Below, one piece after another: positions 1-8,127 of a stretch of 64,000 nt of DNA. The stretch comes from Betaproteobacteria bacterium. GTDB taxonomy: Bacteria > Pseudomonadota > Gammaproteobacteria > Burkholderiales > SG8-41. How positions within the stretch are numbered: the first letter of the stretch is position 1; each line of letters begins with the position of its first letter. The DNA is taken from positions 17,823 to 81,822 of the forward strand of contig CANKUB010000007.1 in NCBI GenBank assembly GCA_947486575.1, given 5' to 3'. The notes below the pieces were generated by a model. It worked only from the letters and a program-made list of their open reading frames with translations, was not told where the DNA came from and made no database searches. Made by a program: the position numbers and the translations under genes.

Positions 1-1011
1 TGCGGGCAAATGATTGGTGGTCATCATCGTTACACTGTGCTTCGACAAAATACGCACACCGTCGAGTTCACCACCGTTAAGCAGCATCTGGCAAAAGCGC
101 ACATAATCCGACGCCGTAGCCACCATGCCGCCGCCACCACCGAAGCGCTGCGGTGGCACTTGCACGTTGCGCGGTGCCAGGCGTTGGCCCGTGGCTTTAT
201 CGATGTGCGATTCAGCGATGCGGCCATGATTCGCCTGCGGCACGGAGAACCCTGCATCGCGGATGCCCAGCGGCTTGGAAATGCGCTCGCGCAGAATGGT
301 ATCAAGGTCTTGCCCGGTAATCACTTCGAGCAAATGCCCCAGCACATCGGTTGCCACGCTGTAATCCCACGTGGTGCCGGGTTGATGCGCTAGCGGAATT
401 TTCGACAATCGCGCAATGAACTCAGGTGCCGTGAGTTCAGCGCTGGAAATAGCCGCTTTGTCGTACTCGGTTTTCACCAGTGTCTTTGCACCGAACTGGC
501 CATAGGTCAAACCGGCGGTATGCCGCAGCAAATCGTGTATGGTCATTTCACGCCGCGCGGGTTCAAGTGCGAGCGTAGTTTGCCCAGCGGAATTTTTTTG
601 CTCAACGCCGACCTGCATGCCTTTGAACGCCGGCAAGTAGCGCGACACCGGATCATTCAGCACCAGCTTGCCTTCTTCGGCCAGCATCATCGTCGCCACC
701 GACACAAACGGCTTGGTCATCGACGCCAGACGAAAAATAGCGTCCAGCGGCATCGCATCATTGGTCTGTGGATCGCGCACACCCATCGTCTCGTAATAGG
801 CCACCTTGCCGCGACGCGCCACCAGCAGCACCGCACCGGGCATGATGCCTTTGCTGACTTCCGCTTTGAAGGCATCGGTCAGGCGCTTAAGACGCTCGGA
901 TGACATGCCAACTTCTTCCGGGTTTTTCGCGCGCGGTAAACCCTGCGCGATCACTGTGAATGACAGCAGACATAACACCGCGAAACCCGCTCGCTGCATG
1001 ATTGAATGCAT
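1..1011 (-). CDS. Serine hydrolase of the beta-lactamase/esterase (class C-like) family, 3' end cut by window
   Basis: The first 337 residues are visible; the gene runs leftward off the window. An N-terminal hydrophobic stretch (about residues 8-23) is a likely signal peptide, so the enzyme probably acts in the periplasm. The nucleophile motif S-x-x-K is seen as SMTK at residues 97-100, followed by the family signature LLRHTAGLTYG near 161-171 and the tyrosine motif (WDYSV, Tyr about 217). These belong to the penicillin-binding/EstB-like serine hydrolase family, which includes esterases and peptidases as well as beta-lactamases, so no antibiotic role can be claimed. The start at 1011 is chosen for the AGGAG-like site just upstream. 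The last active-site motif lies outside the window. Confidence 0.85.
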   Translation of the reverse strand, partial: MHSIMQRAGFAVLCLLSFTVIAQGLPRAKNPEEVGMSSERLKRLTDAFKAEVSKGIMPGAVLLVARRGKVAYYETMGVRDPQTNDAMPLDAIFRLASMTKPFVSVATMMLAEEGKLVLNDPVSRYLPAFKGMQVGVEQKNSAGQTTLALEPARREMTIHDLLRHTAGLTYGQFGAKTLVKTEYDKAAISSAELTAPEFIARLSKIPLAHQPGTTWDYSVATDVLGHLLEVITGQDLDTILRERISKPLGIRDAGFSVPQANHGRIAESHIDKATGQRLAPRNVQVPPQRFGGGGGMVATASDYVRFCQMLLNGGELDGVRILSKHSVTMMTTNHLPA

Positions 1012-1144
1012 GTTCTCCTCCTTGGCAGGATCAACCTTTAGCTATTCTGTCACAAAGCGCAAAAACAACGCCACGCAATCCGCTTGCGTAGTCTAAACGG
1101 CAAGGTTATCGTCGCTCCATTCATGCAATTGAGCGGGAGTATCT

Positions 1145-2443
1145 ATGACAAAAGGGCTTGAACCCATAGCAATCGCTGCCAACGGCCTGCTCGACCGCCG
1201 CACCTTCATCAAAGGCGGCGCGGCATTCGCGGCAACGCTTAGCGGTTACACCGAAACCCAAGGCGCAACCGCCCAACCACTTACGGACGATTCGTGGAGC
1301 CTTATCCCCGGTGCCACCACGCCACCGTACGAGCAGCGCTCACGCTTTGAAGCCAAAGTCACGCGCACGCTCACCAACCCCAAGGGCGAAGCACGTGTGC
1401 AGAATGCGCGCACGCCGCTGCACTTAAGCCAGGGCACAGTCACGCCCAACGGCCTGCATTTTGTAGTGGCGCAAAGCGGCGCACCGGATATCGACCCGGC
1501 CAAACACCGCCTGGTGATACATGGCATGGTAAAGCGCCCGCTGATGTTTACGCTGGATGCGCTGGAGCGCTACCCCAAGGTGTCGCGCATGGCGTTTATC
1601 GAATGCGGCGGCAACAGCGCGCCGATGTTTTCGCCGCAACCGATACAAGCCAACCTGCAAACGCTGCACGGCATGGTGTCGTGTTCTGAGTGGACAGGCG
1701 TGCTGCTGTCAACCCTGCTCGCGGAAGCGGGCGTTGACCCGGAAGCCAAATGGCTGATTGCCGAAGGCGCAGACGCACCCACCCTCACGCGCAGCGTGCC
1801 GCTCAAAAAGGGCCTCGACGACGCGATGATCGCGCTGTATCAAAACGGCGAACGCTTGATGCCCGCCAACGGCTACCCGATGCGGCTTTTTTTGCCCGGC
1901 TGGGAAGGCAATATGAGCATCAAGTGGCTGCGGCGCATTCAGGTGACGGACACGCCGGGCATGACGTTCCCCGAATCCAAAACCTACACGCAGCTTTTGC
2001 CCAACGGCAAGGCGTATCAGTTTTATTTTGTGGAAGAAGTGAAATCGTTCATCACACAACCCTCACCGGGGCTGACCATGAATGGCCCCGGCACCTATGA
2101 AATTTCAGGTATCGCGTACTCCGGCGAAGGCTGCATCAAGCGCGTAATGGTATCGGCCGATGGCGGCAAAACATGGGCGCAAGCGGCGCTGCAAGCGCCG
2201 GTGCAGGACAAAGCCTTCACGCGATTTAGATTGCCGTGGCGCTGGGACGGCAGCCCCGCCATCCTGCAAAGCCGCGCGTACGACGACGCAGGCAACGTGC
2301 AACCCACACGCGCCGAATTCGTCACCGAGCGCGGCGAACTCAAAGCGCCGCTGCCGCCCGCCGCATTCCCCAATCAGCACTTCAACGGCATCACCAGTTG
2401 GGCGATTGACGCCAAGGGCGAGGTGAAACATGTTTACGCGTAA
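1145..2443 (+). CDS. soxC: SoxC-type sulfite/sulfane dehydrogenase, molybdopterin subunit
   Basis: A 432-residue molybdopterin oxidoreductase of the sulfite oxidase fold. A twin-arginine signal is present at residues 17-23 (DRRTFIK), as expected for a folded cofactor enzyme exported to the periplasm. The Mo-ligand cysteine lies in the motif FIECGGNSAP at about residue 154, and the C-terminal part (about 310-420) is the dimerisation domain. The segment with GVPDIDPAK-like spacing (APDIDPAKHRLVIHG, about 113-127) is characteristic of SoxC rather than SorA. In the Sox system SoxCD oxidises the sulfane sulfur bound to SoxY. A GGGAG ribosome site precedes the ATG. The gene overlaps soxD downstream by 14 bases, so the two are translated together. 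Confidence 0.88.
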   Translation: MTKGLEPIAIAANGLLDRRTFIKGGAAFAATLSGYTETQGATAQPLTDDSWSLIPGATTPPYEQRSRFEAKVTRTLTNPKGEARVQNARTPLHLSQGTVTPNGLHFVVAQSGAPDIDPAKHRLVIHGMVKRPLMFTLDALERYPKVSRMAFIECGGNSAPMFSPQPIQANLQTLHGMVSCSEWTGVLLSTLLAEAGVDPEAKWLIAEGADAPTLTRSVPLKKGLDDAMIALYQNGERLMPANGYPMRLFLPGWEGNMSIKWLRRIQVTDTPGMTFPESKTYTQLLPNGKAYQFYFVEEVKSFITQPSPGLTMNGPGTYEISGIAYSGEGCIKRVMVSADGGKTWAQAALQAPVQDKAFTRFRLPWRWDGSPAILQSRAYDDAGNVQPTRAEFVTERGELKAPLPPAAFPNQHFNGITSWAIDAKGEVKHVYA

Positions 2444-2954
2444 ATGCCTGGGCATCGGTTTGGTTATGAGCGCAAGCGTTGCGTACGCTGCGGACAGCCC
2501 CAATCTCGGCACGCCTGTCACGCCCGCCGACATCGCCGCATGGGACATCAGCATACTGCCCGACGGACGCGGCCTGCCCGCAGGCAGCGGCACTGCTGCA
2601 CAAGGCGCGCCCATCTACGCGCAAAAGTGCGCGGCGTGTCATGGTGAAAACGGCAAGGGCGGCACAGCCTCAGCACTGCTGCCCAGAGGCCCGGTCACCA
2701 GCATCAACGGCGCCGAAAGAACCATTGGCAACTTCTGGCCGGTTTCAACCACGCTGTTCGACTACATCCGCCGCGCGATGCCGTGGCAGCAGCCGAAGAC
2801 GCTGACCAATGATGAGGTTTATGCGTTGACTGCTTATCTGCTGGTATTGAATAAAGTGATTGGTGAGAGCGATGTGATGAACGCCGAGACACTACCGAAA
2901 GTGCGCATGCCGAACCGGGATGGGTTTATTGTTCGGTTTCCGGGGAAGATGTAG
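2430..2954 (+). CDS. soxD: SoxD-like monohaem cytochrome c subunit
   Basis: A 174-residue c-type cytochrome with a Sec signal peptide ending near AYAAD (residue 20). It has a single haem site CAACH at residues 67-71 and a likely axial Met in RRAMPW (about residue 115). It should accept electrons from the molybdenum subunit encoded by the overlapping upstream gene. The N-terminal segment before the haem (AAWDISILPDGRGLP) resembles the first domain of SoxD. Classical SoxD proteins are dihaem and roughly twice this length, so this is a short form. It could also be viewed as a SorB-like partner. No other sox gene lies in the window. Confidence 0.8.
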   Translation: MFTRKCLGIGLVMSASVAYAADSPNLGTPVTPADIAAWDISILPDGRGLPAGSGTAAQGAPIYAQKCAACHGENGKGGTASALLPRGPVTSINGAERTIGNFWPVSTTLFDYIRRAMPWQQPKTLTNDEVYALTAYLLVLNKVIGESDVMNAETLPKVRMPNRDGFIVRFPGKM

Positions 2955-3149
2955 AGACAATGCCGCACCAAAATGCCCTCGCCGCGCTATTCAAGAAGGT
3001 AGGGAAACTACCCCAGTCGCCCCAATATTTTCTCAACCTCCTTACGACTTTGAATTGCCCATGCCTTCTTTTTTACTATTGCTGGAGAATAATGTGATGA
3101 AGGCCACACAGCACTGCAGGGACGCAATGGATTTTGCGTTTAATCAAGC

Positions 3150-3626
3150 ATGACTTCCGCACTGGTTTCACACGCCATTCAACTGGCCGTAGCACCCGTG
3201 TTTATGCTGGCGGCAGTGGCGGCGATGATCGGCGCCGTGGCGACGCGGCTTGCACGCATTATCGATCGCGCACGCGTACTGGATGAACGGCTGGAATCCG
3301 GCGCTCAAATAAATGCAGAGGCTGCCCATTGGGAACTTGACCGTCTGAAATTACGTGGCCGCTTCTGCAACTGGTCAGTGGGTTTTCTCGCCGTCTGCGC
3401 CATGCTGATCGGCGCAACGGTGATGGCGCTGTTTCTGGGCGAAACCAGTTTGCCGCTCACCGAGCGGCTGGTGCCGTGGACATTCCTGGGCGCGGTGGCC
3501 ATCTTCGTGCTGGCCTTGGTGTTCTTTTTGATAGAAACGCTGCTCGCCACCCACACCTTGCGATTCGGAAAAACGCAGTTGCGTACTCAGTCGCGTACTC
3601 AATTGCGTAATCCGCCGCGCCAGTAG
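3150..3626 (+). CDS. DUF2721 family membrane protein
   Basis: A 158-residue protein with three predicted membrane segments (about residues 10-32, 72-94 and 108-130). A charged loop after the first helix carries arginines (TRLARIIDRARVLDERLE). The pattern of an N-terminal helix followed by the RxARIIDRxR segment matches the DUF2721 family, whose function is not known. It lies alone after soxCD with a gap of about 195 bases and converges on the Bug gene that follows on the other strand. The C-terminus is a short basic tail with repeated RTQLR units. Confidence 0.7.
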   Translation: MTSALVSHAIQLAVAPVFMLAAVAAMIGAVATRLARIIDRARVLDERLESGAQINAEAAHWELDRLKLRGRFCNWSVGFLAVCAMLIGATVMALFLGETSLPLTERLVPWTFLGAVAIFVLALVFFLIETLLATHTLRFGKTQLRTQSRTQLRNPPRQ

Positions 3627-3660
3627 AAGAATAGCCTTCGCGCACCGAGACGCACTTGCA

Positions 3661-4626
3661 TCACTCCACACGCAACCCCGATTGCCTCACCGCAGCGCCG
3701 TTCTTGTCGTAATCCGCCCGCAGGAAAGCAGCGAATTCCTGCGGGCTATTGCCTACCGGGTCGCTGCCCTGCCCGATCAAACGCGCGCGTGTTTCGGGCG
3801 CTTGCACCACTTGCATGGCTGCTTCGTTAAGCCGCATCACGATCGCGCGCGGCGTTTTAGCGGGCACCAGCAGCCCCAGCCAGCTTCCGGCCTGAACACC
3901 GCGTAGCCCTGTGGCTTCATCCACCGTCGGCACATCGGGTAACAGCGACGAACGTGCCGCGCCAGCTAATGCCAGCGTGCGCAGCTTGCCGGTTTTGACA
4001 TGCGGCAGCGCGGGCGGAATCGAATTCAGCATCACGTCCACACGCCCGGCGATCAAATCAATCACCGATTGCGGCGCGCCCGCGTACGGCACATGCGTGA
4101 TGTTGATGCCTGCAATGCCTTTGAATATCTCCATGCCGATGTGATTGGCGGTGCCGTTGCCTGCGGTGGAATAGTTTAACTTGCCTGGCGCGGCCTTGGC
4201 GCGGGCGATTAAATCCCTGGTGCTGGTAATTGGCGATGAGGCATGCGTCAGCAGCAACATGGCGCCGGTGGAAATCAAGCTCACCGGGATAAAATCTGTC
4301 AACGTGTTGTACGGCACCTTGGACATATGCGGCACGATGGTCAGGCACGGCGGGCTGGTCATGAACACGGTGTAGCCGTCCGGTGTGGCCGTTGCAATCA
4401 TTTCAGCGGCGATACGCCCGCCTGCACCACCGCGATTGTCGATCACCAATTGCTGGCCAAGCAATGCAGACATGCCCGGCGTTACGGTGCGAGCGAGTAC
4501 GTCTGGCGTGCCGCCTGCCGGAACGGATAACACCACGCGGATGGGCTTGTTGGGGTAGGCCTGCGCGACAACAACCTGCGCCACACCGGCCATGTACGCC
4601 GCCATCAATGTGCGCCGGTAACTCAT
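3661..4626 (-). CDS. Bug/TctC family periplasmic solute-binding protein
   Basis: A 321-residue tripartite tricarboxylate transporter receptor. The start at 4626 gives a normal signal peptide ending at VVAQA, and its ATG overlaps the stop of the upstream Bug gene as ATGA, so the pair is translationally coupled. Family signatures are YPNKPIRVVLSVPAGGTPD after the signal, VDNRGGAGG, the VPYAG ligand-loop motif and the C-terminal PQEFAAFLRADY. Bug proteins bind carboxylated or amide metabolites in the periplasm. Their ligand cannot be read from sequence. This is the last gene of a leftward operon of at least four genes. No TctA or TctB membrane component is nearby. Confidence 0.9.
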   Translation of the reverse strand: MSYRRTLMAAYMAGVAQVVVAQAYPNKPIRVVLSVPAGGTPDVLARTVTPGMSALLGQQLVIDNRGGAGGRIAAEMIATATPDGYTVFMTSPPCLTIVPHMSKVPYNTLTDFIPVSLISTGAMLLLTHASSPITSTRDLIARAKAAPGKLNYSTAGNGTANHIGMEIFKGIAGINITHVPYAGAPQSVIDLIAGRVDVMLNSIPPALPHVKTGKLRTLALAGAARSSLLPDVPTVDEATGLRGVQAGSWLGLLVPAKTPRAIVMRLNEAAMQVVQAPETRARLIGQGSDPVGNSPQEFAAFLRADYDKNGAAVRQSGLRVE

Positions 4627-5594
4627 TCCGCACGCATGCCGGAGCTTTTCACCACGGGCCGCCATTGCTCGATCTGCGCTTTGATGAATGCGCGATACTG
4701 CTCCGGCGTGCCCGCTACGATATCCATGGCAAAACCGTTGAGTTTTTCAGCCACGTCTGCGCGCTTTAAAATTTTTGCGGATTCTTCACTCAGGCGCGTG
4801 ACGATGGCGGTGGGCGTATTCGCGGGCAGATGCAGTCCGTGAAAATTCAGCGCATCGTAACCCGCCACCACAATGGCAATCGGCGGCACGCCGGGCAGAT
4901 GCGGCGTGGGCTTGGCGCTGGTGACGCCGAGCGCGCGTATCTTGCCCGCCTGCACTTGCGCAATCGCCGTGGACACCGCCACCATCGCGTATTCCACTTC
5001 GCCCGCCAGCACGCCGGTCAACGCAGGGCCGCCGCCTTTATACGGCACGATCACCACTTTAATTTTTGCCAGGCTGTTCATCCACTCCGCAAACACATGC
5101 GACGAGGTGCCGATGCCCTGCGCGCCGAAGCGCAGCGCACCTGGTTTGGCACGCGCCTGATCGGTCAGGCTTTTCATACTGGCGAGGGGAGAACCGCTGC
5201 TCACAATCAACGCCAGTGGAAACGTCACCCACAGCCCCGCGTGCGCATAATCGCGCTGCGGGTCGTACGGCAGCTTGGCAAATAACGTGGGGGCAATCGC
5301 CATGGTAGAAATCGCGCCAACCAATAAGGTGTAACCATCGGGCTGCGCTTTGGCGACGAGATCAGCGCCGACAATGCCGCCCGCCGCCGGACGGTTATCC
5401 ACCACCACTGCCTGACCCAGGCTTTCCGTCAAACGTGCGCCGACAATGCGCGCCAGCGTGTCGGTTGAACCACCAGGTGCAAATGGCACCACCAGACGCA
5501 ACGCGCGCTGCGGGAAGGGCTGCGCACTGGCGGCAGATGACAAGGCACACAAAGCCACTAACAGTGCGCCCGATATCGCTGCGTGCGCTTTCAT
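4623..5594 (-). CDS. Bug/TctC family periplasmic solute-binding protein
   Basis: A 323-residue binding protein with signal peptide (cleavage near ASAQP) and the Bug signatures VPFAPGGSTDTLARIV, VVDNRPAAGG and VPYKGGGPAL. The ATG at 5594 sits in a TAATG overlap with the stop of the preceding HAD gene and has a GGGG site six bases upstream. An in-frame ATG at 5606 would add four residues (MGRV). It stands in tandem with a second, clearly diverged Bug gene downstream, so the two probably bind different ligands. Inference: both serve the pathway encoded by the HAD and haem-propeller genes upstream. Confidence 0.9.
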   Translation of the reverse strand: MKAHAAISGALLVALCALSSAASAQPFPQRALRLVVPFAPGGSTDTLARIVGARLTESLGQAVVVDNRPAAGGIVGADLVAKAQPDGYTLLVGAISTMAIAPTLFAKLPYDPQRDYAHAGLWVTFPLALIVSSGSPLASMKSLTDQARAKPGALRFGAQGIGTSSHVFAEWMNSLAKIKVVIVPYKGGGPALTGVLAGEVEYAMVAVSTAIAQVQAGKIRALGVTSAKPTPHLPGVPPIAIVVAGYDALNFHGLHLPANTPTAIVTRLSEESAKILKRADVAEKLNGFAMDIVAGTPEQYRAFIKAQIEQWRPVVKSSGMRAE

Positions 5595-6289
5595 TACACG
5601 CCCCATAACATTTGTAAGTTCTTAATAGAATCAATTAGATATGAATGATTCTCACTGGCCAGTTTTTCACGTGTATGCGCGCCCGTTAGCACACCTACAC
5701 TTACCGCCACGCCTGCGTTATGCGCCGCCTGCAAATCCGAAATGGTGTCACCAACGTTAAGCACATGACGCACGTTTATCGTACCCGTCAGCTCCATCGC
5801 ACGAAAAATCATGTACGGCGCAGGGCGGCCCTGGGGCACATCATCACCGCAGATTACGGCGGCGGCCACATCGCGCCAGCGCAAAGCATCCAACAGAATT
5901 TCTGTGATGTCACGATCAAAGCCAGTGTTGAGGGCGAGTTTAATGTCGTGCGCGCGCAACCACTCGAACGTTTCAACAGCGCCCACCACCGGCTCGACTT
6001 CGCGCGTGAACACACGCTGCAGGTGATTTTTAAACGAGGCGTAAACCACTTCTACGCGCGCTGCATCGCTGCCGTACTCATTTGCGTGCCTCGGCGCAAT
6101 CAGGCGCGCAATCGCCTCGCGCTTGGATGCGCCACGCACGACGCTGATTTGTTCTGCCGAGGCTTCAACGCCGTGATCGGCGAGCGCTGCGGTAAAAGCA
6201 CGCGCGACTTCGCCGCTGTCCTTGACGGTGGTGCCCGCCATATCGGACACCACCAGCCGTATCGAACGAAAACTAGCCTGCAAACTCAA
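5594..6289 (-). CDS. Phosphonatase-like HAD hydrolase
   Basis: A 231-residue HAD-superfamily protein. The nucleophile motif DMAGTTV begins at Asp16, which is the form used by phosphonatase-like hydrolases. It is followed by a helical cap containing VRGASKREAI (about 49-58) and the acidic motif NVGDTISDLQAA near the C-terminus. The family relates to phosphonoacetaldehyde hydrolase (PhnX), but some members have other or unknown substrates. The start is TTG and overlaps the upstream stop as TTGA, so translation is coupled to the haem-propeller gene. No phn genes are present, so a phosphonate substrate is only a possibility. Confidence 0.82.
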   Translation of the reverse strand: MSLQASFRSIRLVVSDMAGTTVKDSGEVARAFTAALADHGVEASAEQISVVRGASKREAIARLIAPRHANEYGSDAARVEVVYASFKNHLQRVFTREVEPVVGAVETFEWLRAHDIKLALNTGFDRDITEILLDALRWRDVAAAVICGDDVPQGRPAPYMIFRAMELTGTINVRHVLNVGDTISDLQAAHNAGVAVSVGVLTGAHTREKLASENHSYLIDSIKNLQMLWGV

Positions 6290-7938
6290 TCAAGCGGCTC
6301 AAGCTTGATAATCGATGCGCCGTGGTTGCTGCCTATCCAGAAGGTTGTACGTGGCCCGGATTGGTTTTCAACAAACACGCGGCGAATGTTGACGTTATTG
6401 CGTGGCAACAGGTATTCCACGAACTCGCCCGTTTTGGTATCCAGGCGTGCCACGCGGTCATTCAGCATCGAGCCGGTCCACGCTTCGCCGTTTTTATCCA
6501 GCGCCACGTCGTAGGGCGCGGCCCACGGTGTCGGCACCAGCCACTCCTTGAACTCCATGCTCTTGGTGTCGAGCATGGCGATGCGATTGCCGCGGTATTG
6601 ACCTATCCACAAACGATCCTGCGCATCCATTGACGCGCGGCGCGGGCCGGAGTTTTTAGTCGGCAAATCAACAATTTTGACTTCGCCGGTTTTGGCATCA
6701 ATGCGGCCGATATGCTGATTGCCGATGTTGGTGAACCAGCCGTTGTTTTGCGAATCGGATATCACGTCATAGATATTGTGGCCTTGCGGCGACGCCTTGT
6801 ACGGCTCCCACACTTCCCACTTGCCAGTTTTAAGATCAATGCGATGCACGCCAGCAAAGCCGTTGTTCTGCGCCCACACTTTGCCGTCCACACCGATGTT
6901 CATCGGGCTGGTCATGTTGATTTGCGTGTTGGGGCGGTTCCATTCCGGCGGCGCTTCCCAGTGTTCGAGCTTGTCAGTTTTGGTGTTGTATTTGAGTACT
7001 GCCGCCTGATACATATTGCCCAGCCACATGTTCTCGTCTCGATCCATGCGGATTGACAATGCGCCCAGTGGCGAGCCTTTTTTCAGGATGGGTATGGGTA
7101 TTTCCACCAGCTTGCCGGTCTTCGGATCAAACTTGCCGATGGTCTGCTCGCCAAAGTTGGAAAACCACGCCATGCCTTTTGAATCGACCACTACATCATG
7201 CGGCTCAATCGTCGGGCGCGGCAAATCCCACTCGGTGATCACCACTTTTGTCGCGCGGCCCTTCGGACGCGGAAACGTTTTCAGATCATATTCCCAGGTG
7301 GTGTGCGAATTAAGGTTCACGCTGGAAAAATACGCCGCCTGCGAGCGCAGTATGCGCGCACGGTCTTCGCCTACCAGATCGGTGTCACGCCCGGTCAAAC
7401 GGCGCTGCGGCAACAGCGGCGTACTCTGATTAGCGTAGGTACCCATGCGCGCAATGGTTTGCAGGAAACCATCCGCATCGTATTTAGAACGCAGAATGCG
7501 CTCCAGCGTATGGCACGTCACACAACTTAACAGTGGACGTTTATCCTGATCACTGCCCGGCATGCTGTGCAGCCATTCCGCATTGGTAAGCTGCGAGGCA
7601 ATATCGCGTGAGCGAATCAATTTAAGATCGCTTTGCGCGTCACCGCCAGCAGCGACATCCACCATCGCACGGCGCGCCAGATCGTAGCCCACCGCGCGTA
7701 TCGACAGCGCGTATTTGCCCGGCTCCAGCTTCGCTGCTGGAAATTGGTATCGCCCTTTGTCATCGGTGACCACGGTAATAGTCATGTTGGAGCCGGTGCG
7801 TCTGGCGTTGACCAGCACACCTTCCATGTTGCCTTCTTCGACAGACGACACTACACCCGACAACGCAGACTGCGCCGACGCCGTGAACGGCATGCACGCA
7901 AACACCAGCAGCAACAGCGAAAGCATTTTGATTCTCAT
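6286..7938 (-). CDS. Secreted haem-bearing beta-propeller protein (carboxypeptidase-regulatory domain, CxxCH, Vgb-like propeller)
   Basis: A 550-residue exported protein. Order of parts: signal peptide (about 1-23, ending ASAQ), a carboxypeptidase regulatory-like beta-sandwich (about 25-108), a short linker with a c-type haem site CVTCH at 139-143, and a beta-propeller of repeated units (about 200-545). The propeller repeats look like virginiamycin B lyase or SMP-30 blades (for example WFSNFGEQTIGKFDPKTGK). The start at 7938 is chosen for the strong GGGGGGA site, and an ATG 51 bases upstream would spoil the signal peptide. Lyase activity cannot be assumed, because the haem site suggests a redox role. 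First gene of the leftward operon that ends with two Bug genes. Confidence 0.75.
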   Translation of the reverse strand: MRIKMLSLLLLVFACMPFTASAQSALSGVVSSVEEGNMEGVLVNARRTGSNMTITVVTDDKGRYQFPAAKLEPGKYALSIRAVGYDLARRAMVDVAAGGDAQSDLKLIRSRDIASQLTNAEWLHSMPGSDQDKRPLLSCVTCHTLERILRSKYDADGFLQTIARMGTYANQSTPLLPQRRLTGRDTDLVGEDRARILRSQAAYFSSVNLNSHTTWEYDLKTFPRPKGRATKVVITEWDLPRPTIEPHDVVVDSKGMAWFSNFGEQTIGKFDPKTGKLVEIPIPILKKGSPLGALSIRMDRDENMWLGNMYQAAVLKYNTKTDKLEHWEAPPEWNRPNTQINMTSPMNIGVDGKVWAQNNGFAGVHRIDLKTGKWEVWEPYKASPQGHNIYDVISDSQNNGWFTNIGNQHIGRIDAKTGEVKIVDLPTKNSGPRRASMDAQDRLWIGQYRGNRIAMLDTKSMEFKEWLVPTPWAAPYDVALDKNGEAWTGSMLNDRVARLDTKTGEFVEYLLPRNNVNIRRVFVENQSGPRTTFWIGSNHGASIIKLEPLD

Positions 7939-7954
7939 GAATCCCCCCAGATTA

Positions 7955-7980
7955 AACTCGTTGTTGTAACTCGTTGTTGT
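7955..7980. repeat. Perfect tandem duplication of 13 bp upstream of the haem-propeller gene
   Basis: The unit AACTCGTTGTTGT occurs twice with no gap, 17 bases before the start codon at 7938 (reading on the minus strand). It lies in the 5' leader, so it could be a slippage product or a paired regulatory site. The function is not known. Confidence 0.6.
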
Positions 7981-8083
7981 TACAGCCAATCACGGCAATC
8001 GTAAGCCTAGTGCAGGCGTTAAGCAAATTTCACAGCGGCGTTCAGCGCAGCTATAACGCATAGGGCATTAATCAAAAATTACT

Positions 8084-8106
8084 TAATAAAAACAGCTAGT
8101 TACAAA
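8084..8106 (+). repeat. Copy of recurrent AT-rich intergenic motif
   Basis: TAATAAAAACAGCTAGTTAC followed by AAA. It lies in the 189-base gap between the haem-propeller gene and the hydrolase. It matches the copy at 28987-29006 (other strand) at 18 of 20 positions. No plus-strand gene follows it. The rest of the gap holds no other recognisable signal. Confidence 0.5.
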
Positions 8107-8127
8107 ATGCCTGCCGCGATTGTCGCA

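Noticed and set aside
1..1011. Calling the truncated serine hydrolase an antibiotic-resistance beta-lactamase
   Set aside because: The S-x-x-K and Tyr motifs are shared by many esterases and peptidases of the family, and the C-terminal motif is outside the window.
2998..3014. Small hairpin GGTAG-GGAAA-CTACC after soxD as a terminator
   Set aside because: The stem is only five bases and no T-run follows.
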